A stretch of DNA of 64,000 nt from Bacteroidia bacterium (GCA_030428705.1 JAUIDI010000001.1:310001-374000), one strand, 5' to 3'; counted from the first letter of the stretch, positions 26,987 through 36,564 are shown. Numbers and translations are program-made. Notes: generated by a model from the sequence alone, not told the origin.

Positions 26987-28519
26987 ATGAACAAGACCGA
27001 CAATCAAATGCTCGTCATTTTTGGGGCTTCAGGAGACTTGACGGCCCGAAAACTGGTCCCCGCACTTTTTAACCTATACCAAGGCCGTCACCTGCCTAAA
27101 AACTTTACAGTATTGGGAGTAAGCCGTAGCGACCTTACGGATGATGATTTTCGAAAAAAAGTCGTTCGGCACAGCAAATATCTCGAAGAAAGTATCAAGG
27201 AATCGGATGCTGCGTTCATTGACCACTTTGCAGAAAAACTCTTTTACGAAGACTTGGGGAAGGAGTATGATACCTCGTATGAAAAACTTCGCAAGCGCAT
27301 CTCCGATTTGGACGAGGCACACGGTACCGATGGAAATATCATTTTCTATCTGTCCACGCCGCCCAGTCTGTATGAGATCATTGCAAAAAATCTTGCGGAT
27401 CAAGGTCTGAACGATCAAAAAGAGGGCTGGAAGCGCTTGATCGTCGAAAAACCGTTCGGCTACAGTCTGGCTAGTGCGAAAGCGCTGAACGAAGGCCTGC
27501 ATCGCTATTTCAAGGAATCGCAGATTTACCGTATCGACCACTATTTGGGCAAGGAGACCGTTCAGAACCTTTTGGTCACACGTTTTGCCAATAGCATTTT
27601 TGAACCGCTCTGGAACCGTAACTACATACACCATGTCGAAATCACCAACGCCGAAAGCGGAGGGGTGGAGAAGCGCGGGGGGTATTACGACAAGTCGGGC
27701 GCGCTGCGCGATATGTTCCAAAACCATCTGTTGCAGATCGTTTCGTTGGTCATCATGGAGCCTCCCATAGGGGCAGGGCCCGATGAGATCCGTAATGAAA
27801 AGGTCAAGGCCTTGAAATCGTTGCGCATTATGAGAGATGCGGAGACATTGCACAACAATACCATAAAGGCGCAATATATAGCCTCGGTCATCAATGGGGA
27901 AAAAGTAAAGGGATATCGGGAGGAAGAAGGCGTAGACCCCGAATCGAATACCGAAACCTATGCCGCCATCAAATTTTTTGTAGATAATTGGCGTTGGGCC
28001 GACGTGCCTTTTTATGTTCGAACCGCCAAGCGCATGCCGACCAAGGTCACCGAAGTGGTCATTCACTTCAAGTCGCCCCACCATCAGATTTTCAAGGATT
28101 CGGGTATGAACAATAAGGATAATAAGTTGATCATCCGGATCCAACCCGATGAGGGAATTTTGATCAAGTTCGGTGTAAAAGTTCCCGGGCAAGGCTTTAA
28201 GGTAGAGCGGGCAAACCTTGATTTTTATTATTCCAGTTTGGTGGAGAACCATGTCATGGAAGCCTATGAACGCCTGTTGCTGGATGCCATGCAGGGCGAT
28301 GCCACACTTTATGCGCGTGCCGATGAGGTCGAGGCGGCGTGGGAGTTTGTAGACCCCATTTTGGACTATTGGAAAAACAATAAGGATGTCAAAACGTATG
28401 GCTATTCCGCGGGAGTTTGGGGGCCGACCAATGCCGATGAATTGATCGAAGGCTTGGGCATGTGGCGCAACCCCAGTGAAAATTTGGCCGATGACCCGGG
28501 ATTTTGTGTGATTTGCTAG
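26987..28519 (+). CDS. zwf: Glucose-6-phosphate 1-dehydrogenase
   Basis: 510 residues, the usual size. It catalyses glucose 6-phosphate to 6-phosphoglucono-lactone, reducing NADP, the entry step of the oxidative pentose phosphate pathway. Motifs: nucleotide-binding FGASGDLTARKL at the N-terminus, VEKPFGYSLASA, and the substrate-binding/catalytic RIDHYLGKETVQN near residue 180. The gene is followed 32 bp later by pgl, which hydrolyses its product, and is divergent from gnd. A co-regulated pathway block is clear from this layout. Confidence 0.97.
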   Translation: MNKTDNQMLVIFGASGDLTARKLVPALFNLYQGRHLPKNFTVLGVSRSDLTDDDFRKKVVRHSKYLEESIKESDAAFIDHFAEKLFYEDLGKEYDTSYEKLRKRISDLDEAHGTDGNIIFYLSTPPSLYEIIAKNLADQGLNDQKEGWKRLIVEKPFGYSLASAKALNEGLHRYFKESQIYRIDHYLGKETVQNLLVTRFANSIFEPLWNRNYIHHVEITNAESGGVEKRGGYYDKSGALRDMFQNHLLQIVSLVIMEPPIGAGPDEIRNEKVKALKSLRIMRDAETLHNNTIKAQYIASVINGEKVKGYREEEGVDPESNTETYAAIKFFVDNWRWADVPFYVRTAKRMPTKVTEVVIHFKSPHHQIFKDSGMNNKDNKLIIRIQPDEGILIKFGVKVPGQGFKVERANLDFYYSSLVENHVMEAYERLLLDAMQGDATLYARADEVEAAWEFVDPILDYWKNNKDVKTYGYSAGVWGPTNADELIEGLGMWRNPSENLADDPGFCVIC

Positions 28520-28551
28520 AAGCTAGGATTGGGAGGCTACAAAAGTATAAT

Positions 28552-29277
28552 ATGGATTTAAGGATCAACCGCACCAAACAGGAAGTCGCCGATGATTTCT
28601 CAAAGTATTTCATCGATTTCGTTGGAGACCGCAAAGAGGTACATATCGCACTTTCGGGAGGCAGTACCCCCAAAATTGTTTTTGACACCTTGACCAAGCA
28701 TTATGCCGATCAAATCGATTGGACCAAAGTTTACTTCTATTGGGGCGATGAGCGCTGCGTGCCACCGGAAGATGACGAGAGCAATTTTAAAATGACCAAA
28801 GAGCATCTCTTGTCGAAATTGGGTATCCCAAAAGGGAACATACATCGGATCAAGGGAGAGAACAAACCTGAATACGAGGCCCGGCGTTATTCGAAGCTAT
28901 TACACACCGTACTTCCGAAACATCATAAAATCCTACATTTTGATTTGGTTATTTTGGGAATGGGGGATGATGGCCATACGGCCTCGATATTTCCGCATGA
29001 AATGGGTCTTTGGCATTCCAAAAAGTATTGTGAGGTAGCAACACATCCCGATTCGGGACAAAAACGGATAACGATTACTGGCCAGGTCATCAACAATGCA
29101 CAAGAAGTGGCGTTCTTGGTCACTGGTGAAAACAAGGCGGTCAAGCTTGGGGAAATAATCAACAAGAAAGGTAATTTTGAAGACTATCCCGCCATTTTGG
29201 TGAATCCGAAATCGGGAAGATTGACTTGGTTCTTGGATGAGGCCGCCGCCTCGAAGATTACCGCAATGAAATCTTAA
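28552..29277 (+). CDS. pgl: 6-phosphogluconolactonase
   Basis: 241 residues starting at the ATG at 28552 (MDLRINRTKQ), as usual for the family; an earlier in-frame ATG overlaps zwf and adds a non-conserved leader. It hydrolyses 6-phosphogluconolactone between the Zwf and Gnd steps. Motifs: phosphate-binding ALSGGSTPKIVFDTL near residue 37 and VILGMGDDGHTASIFP, the catalytic Asp/His region. Cytosolic. Last gene of the zwf unit. Confidence 0.95.
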   Translation: MDLRINRTKQEVADDFSKYFIDFVGDRKEVHIALSGGSTPKIVFDTLTKHYADQIDWTKVYFYWGDERCVPPEDDESNFKMTKEHLLSKLGIPKGNIHRIKGENKPEYEARRYSKLLHTVLPKHHKILHFDLVILGMGDDGHTASIFPHEMGLWHSKKYCEVATHPDSGQKRITITGQVINNAQEVAFLVTGENKAVKLGEIINKKGNFEDYPAILVNPKSGRLTWFLDEAAASKITAMKS

Positions 29278-29325
29278 TATTTTACTTTCGAACGATTTTA
29301 AATGTTCAGGTTTTGGAAGGTTTCA

Positions 29326-29691
29326 TCAATTTCGAAAATGTGGCGAACGTTCTTTTTCCACCTCGGTGATAAAGTATTTGGTATCGCCCAACCAGAAAAA
29401 AGTGGCGTAACGCTCCGTGTAACTGACTTTTACATATTCACCCTGATATTCTTTTAGCTTTTCGATAATGTCCTGGTCTTTGTCCAGAACCGAGAATGAA
29501 AATATCTGGGCCCCCGATATACCTTGGCTGATTTCACCTTCCCAGGTTTTGGCGATAACGCCCTTACGGCTAATCTTGATCAGTTCACCCGACCGTACCC
29601 CTTCGCTATACGGAACAAAATAGATAAAGGCATAGTACAAGGCCAATAGGGCCAAAAGGCCTCCGATTACAAGAAATAGTATTTTTTTCAT
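29326..29691 (-). CDS. Small membrane-anchored protein of unknown function
   Basis: 121 residues with one N-terminal membrane helix (ILFLVIGGLLALLALYYAFIYF) and an extracytoplasmic beta-rich domain containing YSEGVRSGELIKISRKGVIAKTWEGEI. Related proteins in Flavobacteriaceae are sometimes labelled 6-phosphogluconate dehydrogenase in databases. There is no nucleotide-binding or catalytic motif here, so that name should not be used. It lies 3 bp downstream of rmuC on the same strand and is probably co-transcribed. Confidence 0.75.
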   Translation of the reverse strand: MKKILFLVIGGLLALLALYYAFIYFVPYSEGVRSGELIKISRKGVIAKTWEGEISQGISGAQIFSFSVLDKDQDIIEKLKEYQGEYVKVSYTERYATFFWLGDTKYFITEVEKERSPHFRN

Positions 29692-29694
29692 GGT

Positions 29695-31044
29695 TTAAAG
29701 CTTAAGTTTTGGTTCTTCCTCGAAATCGTCTTCTTGGGCTCGTTTTAATATAGGTTCGGGAATGGATTTTTTGGCCTTGGCACCCATTTTTTTCAGTCTT
29801 TCAATGCTGGTTATAATATTTCCACGTCCTTCGACCAACTTGTTCATGGCACCCTTATATTCACTTTTCGCATCGTCCATCTTTTTGCCGACTTTGGTCA
29901 GATCGCTTACAAAGCCTTCGAACTTGTCATAAAGTGCCCCGGCCTGTCGGGCAATTTCTATGGCGTTGCGCTGCTGTTTTTCATTGTTCCACATACTGTC
30001 TATGGTCCTCAAGGTAGCCAATAGGGTAGATGGAGTAACGATTACGATATTCTGTTCGAATGCTTTGTTGTACAGTGAGTTATCATTGTTTATAGCAATA
30101 GCGAAGGCCGGTTCGATGGGTATGAACATCAAAACAAAATCGGGACTTTCCATTTCATAGAGATCCTCATACTTTTTTGCGGAAAGTTGGTCCACATGTT
30201 TGCGAATGGAGGTTATATGGTCTTTCAGGAATTTGTCTTTCAGATCATCCTCTTCGGCATTGATGAACCGTTCGTAGTCCGTCAGGGAAACCTTTGAATC
30301 CACGATCATCTTTTTTCCATCGGGCAGGTTGATGATCACATCGGGCAGTACCCTTGTGCCGTCATCCAACGTAAAACTCTGCTGTACCCAATATTCGCGA
30401 TCTTTTTCAAGTCCTGATTTTTCCAAGACCCGTTCAAGCACCAGTTCGCCCCAATTGCCCTGCATTTTACTATCGCCCTTTAGGGCTTTCGTCAAGTTTT
30501 CGGCTTCTTGCGTAATCTTGAGGTTTTGGGTCTGTAAATTCAGCAGTTGTTCCTTTAGGGCCGAATGGATACTGATATTTTCCTTTTGGCTTTCTTCTAC
30601 CTTTTTTTCGAACAATTGTATCTTTTCGTTCAACGGGGTGAGGATGTCCTTGATATTTTTTTCGTTACGTTCGGTAAATTTTAGGCTTTTTTCTTCCAAG
30701 ATTTTGTTGGCAAGGTTCTCGAATTCCTTTGTGAATTTTTCCTGCAGTTTTTCAACTTCCTCTTTTTGCTCTCGGTTTTTGAGTTCAAGGTTTTCTAGAT
30801 CGGCCTGATAACGGACGATTTGATTACCCAACTGCTCTTTTTCGCTTTGTAATTGGGTTTTATGTTCCTCGGAGTCCGTTAATTTATGCTCCAAGGAAGT
30901 GAGATTGGCCTTTAGTTGCTGTTCCCGTTCCTGAAGAGCACTTTGGCTCGATTTTGTTTTAAGTCCGCTTATGTAATTACCTAAAAGATAGCCGATTGCC
31001 AAACAAACCGTCCCGATTATAACATATAGCAAAAATTCGTTCAT
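29695..31044 (-). CDS. rmuC: DNA recombination protein RmuC
   Basis: 449 residues. An N-terminal membrane helix (LLYVIIGTVCLAIGYLLGNYI) is followed by a long coiled coil to about residue 190, rich in Glu, Lys, Gln and Leu. The RmuC domain proper carries GNWGELVLERVLEKSGLEK, PDVIINLPDGKKMIVDSKVS and PDFVLMFIPIEPAF, which match the restriction-endonuclease-like core of the family. RmuC limits recombination at inverted repeats. It is first of a two-gene unit with the small membrane protein. Confidence 0.93.
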   Translation of the reverse strand: MNEFLLYVIIGTVCLAIGYLLGNYISGLKTKSSQSALQEREQQLKANLTSLEHKLTDSEEHKTQLQSEKEQLGNQIVRYQADLENLELKNREQKEEVEKLQEKFTKEFENLANKILEEKSLKFTERNEKNIKDILTPLNEKIQLFEKKVEESQKENISIHSALKEQLLNLQTQNLKITQEAENLTKALKGDSKMQGNWGELVLERVLEKSGLEKDREYWVQQSFTLDDGTRVLPDVIINLPDGKKMIVDSKVSLTDYERFINAEEDDLKDKFLKDHITSIRKHVDQLSAKKYEDLYEMESPDFVLMFIPIEPAFAIAINNDNSLYNKAFEQNIVIVTPSTLLATLRTIDSMWNNEKQQRNAIEIARQAGALYDKFEGFVSDLTKVGKKMDDAKSEYKGAMNKLVEGRGNIITSIERLKKMGAKAKKSIPEPILKRAQEDDFEEEPKLKL

Positions 31045-31113
31045 TTCCTTTGATGGTGTTTGAAGTAAAGATACATGATCGCCTTAAAATAGAGGTGCAG
31101 GTCTGTCTTACTT

Positions 31114-31908
31114 TTAAATACGAAAAGATCCTGTGTCAGGGTCGAAGGTTATCGTATCGGATGGAAAAATGCGCTCAAATGCTTTTTTTTCAATCAGTTC
31201 GTTAGGTTTACCAAAAGGATTGGTCTTACCGTCCAACAGCAATATTTTATCACATAACTGAATGGCCATTTCTATTTCGTGGGTGGTAAAGATGACGATT
31301 TTATGGGCCTCTTTTGAGATGTGTTTTAAAAGTTTCAAGATCCGTACTTTGTGGTATAGATCCAAATGCGTGGTAGGCTCATCCAATAAAATGATGGGGG
31401 TATCTTGTGCCAAGGCCCTTGCTATCATTACGCGCTGCAACTGCCCATCACTTAGTTCATGGCACTTTTTATGTTGAAGGGAATCCAGCTCCATTTGCGT
31501 CATGGCATCTATTATTCTAGAACGATCATGTTCCGATAAGGTGCCCAGCCAATTTGTATAAGGCTGTCTTCCCAAGGCCACCAATTCAATGACCGTAAGG
31601 TTTTTCGATGCTATGGGCTCGGTGAGCACAACGCTGATCTTGGAGGCCAAATCGAACGGTTTTATGTAATCTAGGTCCGCTTGCTCGATTTTGATGGTTC
31701 CTGCCAACTTAGGCTGAACTTTGGCCAAGGTTCTTAGCAAGGTCGATTTTCCGATGCCGTTGATGCCGATGATTGCTACCAATTCGCCAAGCTGTACGTT
31801 AAAATCAATGTTCTGGGCAATAAGGGTTTCCTTGTTTTTGGAAGCATATCCGATAGATAGATTTTCAGCCTTTAATGTAATATGTTGTTCTTTGGAATCC
31901 ATAATCAA
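31114..31908 (-). CDS. ABC transporter ATPase, iron-chelate/cobalamin type
   Basis: 264-residue ATP-binding subunit of the FecE/BtuD type. Walker A is GINGIGKSTLL, the signature is LSDGQLQRVMIARAL (Asp where Gly is usual, seen in this family), Walker B is IILLDEPTTHLD, and the switch His is in IFTTHEIEMA. Its start overlaps the stop of the permease gene by 4 bp. With that permease and a binding lipoprotein it makes a complete importer. The adjacent cobalamin riboswitch and TonB receptor favour vitamin B12 over a siderophore as substrate; this is inference. Confidence 0.9.
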   Translation of the reverse strand: MIMDSKEQHITLKAENLSIGYASKNKETLIAQNIDFNVQLGELVAIIGINGIGKSTLLRTLAKVQPKLAGTIKIEQADLDYIKPFDLASKISVVLTEPIASKNLTVIELVALGRQPYTNWLGTLSEHDRSRIIDAMTQMELDSLQHKKCHELSDGQLQRVMIARALAQDTPIILLDEPTTHLDLYHKVRILKLLKHISKEAHKIVIFTTHEIEMAIQLCDKILLLDGKTNPFGKPNELIEKKAFERIFPSDTITFDPDTGSFRI

Positions 31909-32939
31909 AAAATCATTTTTCGTTTACGTACCAACAGCCAGATAACAACAGGGGCACCGATAATACTTGTTATCGCATTGATCGGCAAGACGTGGGCCGA
32001 TGTCGGCAATTGTGCAAGGGTATCGCAAAGCAACATTAAGACCGCACCATAGATCATCACGGCCGCAATCAATACTTTATGGTCCATGGTATTGAACAGT
32101 TGTCGTGTCAAATGGGGTACGGCAAGCCCAACAAAGGCAATCGGTCCGGCAAAAGCGGTAATTCCACCGGCTAGCAATCCGGTTGCAATGATTATGATAT
32201 AGCGCGACTTTTTTAAGTCGATTCCAAGGCTACGTGCATAGTTTTCCCCCAATAACAGGGCGTTCAGAGATTTTATCGACAGAATACTGAGCAATATCCC
32301 GATTAGGACCAAAACCAATAGCAATACCAATTGCGACCAAGTAAGGTTTCCTATACTGCCGAAGGACCAATACACGTAACGCTGCAATTTTTCGGCATTG
32401 GTAAAATAAGAAAGTACGCTGACGATCGCAGCCGTGATACTACCGAACATCAAGCCGATGATAAGCAGTGCCATGGTATCCTTGACCCGGGTGGCGACGA
32501 TCATGACGACCAGAAGTACCAAAAAACTTCCAAGACTTGCCGCAATGGCCAATGATAGGTCATTTACAAATTCAAAAGTCAATAGGCCCGAGATGGCCGT
32601 AGTGCCCATGATCAATATTGCCGCACCGAGACTGGCACCTGAACTGATACCCAATACGAAAGGCCCCGCCAACGGATTTCTGAACAGGGTCTGCATCAAC
32701 AATCCGCTTAGCGAAAGTCCGCTACCAACCAATATCGCGGTAAAGGCTTTTGGAATTCGGTAGTTCCAGATGATGTAGTCCCACGATTCTTTCTCAGCAG
32801 CGTTGCCAAATAGCGAATTCAGCAATTCATCAAAAGGAATGGATACGGAGCCGAGGCCAATATTGATCGTGAAACTGATCACGAGCATTAGCAGCATCAC
32901 AATAAAAGGCCATCGATATGTCTTATTTTTTTCAATCAA
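31905..32939 (-). CDS. FecCD/BtuC-family ABC permease
   Basis: 344 residues with about ten membrane helices. The family hallmarks are visible: LVGSGLSLSGLLMQTLFRNPLAGPFVLG (written in parts: SGLSLSGLLMQ, RNPLAGPFVLG), the coupling-helix region and the later FVGLAVPHLTR. It forms the homodimeric channel of a type II importer in the inner membrane. It overlaps both neighbours by 4 bp, so the three genes are translationally coupled. Probably imports cobalamin given the riboswitch-controlled receptor beside it. Confidence 0.9.
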   Translation of the reverse strand: MIEKNKTYRWPFIVMLLMLVISFTINIGLGSVSIPFDELLNSLFGNAAEKESWDYIIWNYRIPKAFTAILVGSGLSLSGLLMQTLFRNPLAGPFVLGISSGASLGAAILIMGTTAISGLLTFEFVNDLSLAIAASLGSFLVLLVVMIVATRVKDTMALLIIGLMFGSITAAIVSVLSYFTNAEKLQRYVYWSFGSIGNLTWSQLVLLLVLVLIGILLSILSIKSLNALLLGENYARSLGIDLKKSRYIIIIATGLLAGGITAFAGPIAFVGLAVPHLTRQLFNTMDHKVLIAAVMIYGAVLMLLCDTLAQLPTSAHVLPINAITSIIGAPVVIWLLVRKRKMIF

Positions 32940-34144
32940 TCCAAAGGTTTAAAAAAGAATAATCGATGTTCAGGCAAGAGTTCGGGATGGAAAATATGTA
33001 TAAGGTCCTTAAGTACCAGATCAGGCCTTTGAGGGGCCAGTTCATAATACAATAACCCTCCCGTTTCACCCTTTGTCTTTGAAAAAGTATATACGTTTCT
33101 GTTCTTAAAAGCATCGAAACGCAAGTAGTGCGCATTGGCCTTTTCCATTTCCCGGTATGTCGTAAATTGCGATGGAGAAATCCAGAAATCAGCGTTTTGC
33201 CCTTTGGTCAACACACTTTCAAGACCTAGTGAAAGGCTACCTGTTTCAGACGTGTCCGACCATAAATATTCGGCATTGGCATCTGAAATGAATTGGGCGG
33301 CCCAGCTATTGCCACCGGGCAGGTACCATACGTCTTTGTAAAGGGCGCCACTTAGAACGGTCGGTCGTTTTTGCGCCTCCGCGGCCAATTTTTTGGCTTG
33401 TTCATAGGCCTTTTTTGTCTTGTTAAAAATGCTGTCGGCCGTTGTTTCCTTTTGAAAGAACGGGGCGAAGAACTTGATCCATTCCGCTTTCCCTAGCGGT
33501 GTTTTTTCCGTCCAATCGCCATTATAGACAACAGGGATATTGGAACGCTGTAGCGTTTCGTATGCCCTGTTTTGATTATCGATTCCGAAACCGACCACTA
33601 CATCGGGGTTCAATTCGATGGTCATCTCGGTGTTTATCGACTCATTGTTTCCCAGTTCCGTGATCAGGCCATTATCGATACGGCTTCTGGCACTTTTGGA
33701 CGAGATATACCCGGTATCCGGAAAGCCGACCAATTTATCAAGTTCACCCAAAGCCTCCAAAGCGGGAATATGTGTGGTAGAGGTAACCACCAAACGCGAT
33801 ACGGGTACCGCTACAATGGCGTCGTATTCATCTTTGTTCAAGGTCATTGAAGCCATTTTTTCCTTTGGGACCAGGGCATACTTGAATGCTGCCTCGGCAT
33901 CAGGCCATGGCGAGGTAATCTTTATGATCGTCAGATTCTCACCAAATTTTTCAATGGAAAACCCCTTTGCATAATCGACGGCAATAACATTATTCGATTC
34001 GTCGACTTGACCATTTCTTTTTTTATCGGTCTTACATCCTAGAAAAAATAGAAAACAGAAAAAAAGGAGTATATACTTTGTCGGTTTCAACGGCGTTCGA
34101 AATTTTAGGTTAAAGGGAAAAAAGGATATCAAGATCTTTCTCAA
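32936..34144 (-). CDS. ABC substrate-binding lipoprotein, BtuF/FepB-like
   Basis: 402 residues. Lipoprotein signal with a long n-region and lipobox FFLGC (Cys near residue 37). The binding domain of the periplasmic-binding PF01497 type contains LVVTSTTHIPALEALGELD, NPDVVVGFGIDN and PVVYNGDWTEKTPLGKAEWI. At about 400 residues it is longer than enterobacterial BtuF (about 265), as is common in Bacteroidota. First gene of the three-gene importer; no riboswitch is visible on its own strand upstream. Confidence 0.88.
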   Translation of the reverse strand: MRKILISFFPFNLKFRTPLKPTKYILLFFCFLFFLGCKTDKKRNGQVDESNNVIAVDYAKGFSIEKFGENLTIIKITSPWPDAEAAFKYALVPKEKMASMTLNKDEYDAIVAVPVSRLVVTSTTHIPALEALGELDKLVGFPDTGYISSKSARSRIDNGLITELGNNESINTEMTIELNPDVVVGFGIDNQNRAYETLQRSNIPVVYNGDWTEKTPLGKAEWIKFFAPFFQKETTADSIFNKTKKAYEQAKKLAAEAQKRPTVLSGALYKDVWYLPGGNSWAAQFISDANAEYLWSDTSETGSLSLGLESVLTKGQNADFWISPSQFTTYREMEKANAHYLRFDAFKNRNVYTFSKTKGETGGLLYYELAPQRPDLVLKDLIHIFHPELLPEHRLFFFKPLD

Positions 34145-34238
34145 GGATTATTATTACCGGCCTTCTTTTTCCGCGCAAGGTAACAAAAGTCACATTTTAT
34201 TTTGATGGGAGTTTTTAGTTTTGATAAAAATTCGCAAC

Positions 34239-34361
34239 ATGAGGGGTGATTCGAACACCATTGTCTACATCGTGGCCGGTATCGTGCTTCTCCATTTCGT
34301 GGTCGGTTTTATCTGGTTGGCCATAAAAATGACAAAGAAGGATAAGATTGACAAAAAATAG
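34239..34361 (+). CDS. 40-residue single-pass membrane microprotein
   Basis: An ATG at 34239 opens a 40-codon frame ending at TAG 34361. The product has a short polar N-terminus (MRGDSNT), one strongly hydrophobic helix (IVYIVAGIVLLHFVVGFIWL) and a Lys-rich C-terminus (KMTKKDKIDKK), a positive-inside pattern that places the tail in the cytosol. It lies between the binding-protein gene, which is divergent, and the cobalamin riboswitch 19 bp downstream. Small size means no family can be assigned by eye. The clean membrane-protein design and lack of rare codons argue that it is real; a part in B12 transport is inference. Confidence 0.6.
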   Translation: MRGDSNTIVYIVAGIVLLHFVVGFIWLAIKMTKKDKIDKK

Positions 34362-34379
34362 TTCTATTTTCGTTCTGAA

Positions 34380-34590
34380 TTTGGTTCCCGACATGTTTTA
34401 GGATGTTGGGATTAAAAGGGAATCCGGTGAGAATCCGGAACTGTTCCCGCAACTGTAAGTTTATGCCAAAGTTTTTTGGCACCTCTTTAATAGGGGGAGT
34501 TATCTTCTTCGAAACCACTGTCGACACTGATTGAAGTTCAGTAAAGATGGGAAGGTAGGATAACTTTGAACAAGTCAGGAGACCTGCCAT
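34380..34590 (+). promoter_or_regulatory. Cobalamin riboswitch
   Basis: Leader RNA with the conserved cobalamin aptamer parts: AAAGGGAATCCGGTGAGAAT then CCGGAACTGTTCCCGCAACTG (the conserved core), a CCACTG segment, GATGGGAAGG, and the closing AGTCAGGAGACCTGCC at about 34574-34589. The TonB receptor gene starts 106 bp downstream. B12 binding should reduce its expression. A possible expression platform: CTGCCAT at the aptamer's 3' end can pair with ATGGCAG at 34605-34611. Confidence 0.95.
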
Positions 34591-34695
34591 TAATTCGTCT
34601 GCCTATGGCAGCAAAAAATCATTGTTAAACTTTCGGGATAAAGGTTTACGTATGGGTACAGACATACTATTCTCCCGTTTATTGAATTAAACGAA

Positions 34696-36564
34696 ATGAA
34701 CAAAAAGTTTTTTGGCTTTTGTGCTACCGCCTTGGTATGCACGAACATGGCGGCCCAGGTCGCAGAAAATGATTCCGTTAAAATCCAAAATTTGGATGAA
34801 GTGGTGGTAAGTGATTCACGTTTTGCGCTCGAACGACAAAACTCGGGCAAGACGGTGATCAAGATCGGCAAAGATGAATTGCAGCGAAATCAAGGTAAAT
34901 CGGTAGCCGAGATCATCAATACAAAAAGCGGAATCGAAATTGCCGGTAGCCGGGGTAGGGAAGGGACGGTTCTCGGTGTTTTCGCACGAGGAGGTCGGGG
35001 ACGCCAGGTATTGGTGTTGATTGATGGGGTTCGTGTGAGCGACCCCTCCTCATTTTCACAGGAATACGATTTAAGGTTGCTTTCCGCCGCGAATATCGAG
35101 AACATTGAAATTATAAAGGGGGCGGCAAGTACCTTATATGGCGCAAACGCGGCCACGGCGGTTGTCAACATCACTACTAAGAAGGCTTCGTCAAGAAAAA
35201 TGGAACTGAATGTTCAAACCAGTCGTGGCACCAATCAGACTACGGCGGATCAAAACTACAACCTTTCAAGCGCTTTTAATGGGGTCGACTTGAGCGGTAC
35301 TTTGAACAAGTTTACATATCAAGTGACATTCTCGAACCGTTTTTCAGAAGGACTTTCGGCGTTGATTACCCCAGAAAATGAAGAAGATGTTTTTTCTACA
35401 TATGGTACTGACGTACGTTTGGGATACCAATTCTCCAATAAATTTAAAGTCGGTATTTATGGTAATCATACTGGATTAAAGACCGAGTACGACGAATCTT
35501 CGGGTCCAGTGGATGCCCCGTACCTTTTTAAAGGAGAGCAAAAACGTATTGGCGCAACTTCTGAATATGCTTATAAAAAAGGATCTTTGCACTTGAACAT
35601 GGGCTATGCCGATTATGCTTCCGAGAATTTTAGTGCCTTTCCGAATTCTTTTGAAGGTGATAATTATGTTGTTGACCTTTATAACAAGCTTAATATCCAA
35701 GACAAGCTGTATACGATAATTGGCTTGAACTATGTATTGGATAGAACGGAATTCGAAACCCGAAAAGATTTTACCCTTGTCGACCCTTATATCAATTTGG
35801 TATATGTGTCTGAACATGGATTCAATTTGAATTTGGGTGGTAGGTTGAACAATCATTCCGAATACGGTAGTCACCTGGTTTATAATGTAAACCCGTCGTA
35901 CGCCCTGAAAACTTCGAAGGGTTATGTCAAATTGCTCGGTTCGTATGCCACTTCTTATATTACTCCTTCCTTGAACCAACTTTTTGGGAATTTTGGGGCG
36001 AATCCTGATTTGGGCCCTGAAGAGAATAGAACCCTTGAAGGAGGATTTGAATATGCCGTAAATCAAGATTTACGCTTTTCAAGTGTTTATTTCAATAGGA
36101 AGGAAGAAAACGCCGTAGTGTACGATAATCAAACTGGTCTTTTTTCAAACACTGTGTCAACGATCGATGCCCAAGGTGTTGAATTTGAGTTGCATTGGAA
36201 ACCATTTGACCGTTTTGATTTTTCGGGCAATTATACCTTCACTGAACGAAAGGGTGATGCCGCCATTCGTATACCCAAACATAAAATAAATATTTCTGCC
36301 GGATACCGTTTTTCGAACAGAACGTTCGCTTCTCTGGACTATTCGCTAACAGGAAGTCGATTCGATACGGATTTCATGACCTTTGCAAATGTCGAACTAC
36401 CCAGTTATTCTTTGGTCGATTTTTACATTGGGCATGACCTATTGCCCGGAAAGTTGAAAGTTTTTACGGCAATATCCAATTTGTTGAACGAAGAATATAC
36501 CGAAATAATAGGGTCTACCACGAGAGGAAGAAATGTAAGGGCCGGTATGAAACTCACGCTGTAA
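34696..36564 (+). CDS. btuB: TonB-dependent outer-membrane receptor, BtuB-like
   Basis: 622-residue outer-membrane transporter, close to BtuB length. Signal peptide MNKKFFGFCATALVCTNMAAQ, then a TonB-box-like segment (LDEVVVSDSR), a plug domain (~50-170, with GTVLGVFARGGRGRQVLVLID and IEIIKGAASTLYGANA) and a 22-strand-type barrel ending in NVRAGMKLTL with a terminal hydrophobic residue. It sits under a cobalamin riboswitch and next to a FecCD-type importer, so corrinoid uptake is the likely role. A strong terminator follows. The family call is firm; the ligand rests on the riboswitch. Confidence 0.93.
   Translation: MNKKFFGFCATALVCTNMAAQVAENDSVKIQNLDEVVVSDSRFALERQNSGKTVIKIGKDELQRNQGKSVAEIINTKSGIEIAGSRGREGTVLGVFARGGRGRQVLVLIDGVRVSDPSSFSQEYDLRLLSAANIENIEIIKGAASTLYGANAATAVVNITTKKASSRKMELNVQTSRGTNQTTADQNYNLSSAFNGVDLSGTLNKFTYQVTFSNRFSEGLSALITPENEEDVFSTYGTDVRLGYQFSNKFKVGIYGNHTGLKTEYDESSGPVDAPYLFKGEQKRIGATSEYAYKKGSLHLNMGYADYASENFSAFPNSFEGDNYVVDLYNKLNIQDKLYTIIGLNYVLDRTEFETRKDFTLVDPYINLVYVSEHGFNLNLGGRLNNHSEYGSHLVYNVNPSYALKTSKGYVKLLGSYATSYITPSLNQLFGNFGANPDLGPEENRTLEGGFEYAVNQDLRFSSVYFNRKEENAVVYDNQTGLFSNTVSTIDAQGVEFELHWKPFDRFDFSGNYTFTERKGDAAIRIPKHKINISAGYRFSNRTFASLDYSLTGSRFDTDFMTFANVELPSYSLVDFYIGHDLLPGKLKVFTAISNLLNEEYTEIIGSTTRGRNVRAGMKLTL

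Noticed and set aside
27074-28252. 392-codon open frame on the minus strand
   Set aside because: It lies wholly antisense to zwf, has no recognisable domain, and zwf has complete conserved motifs in the other strand.
35476-36066. 196-codon open frame antisense to the TonB receptor
   Set aside because: A shadow of the barrel coding region; composition is low-complexity Ile/Arg-rich and no motif is present.
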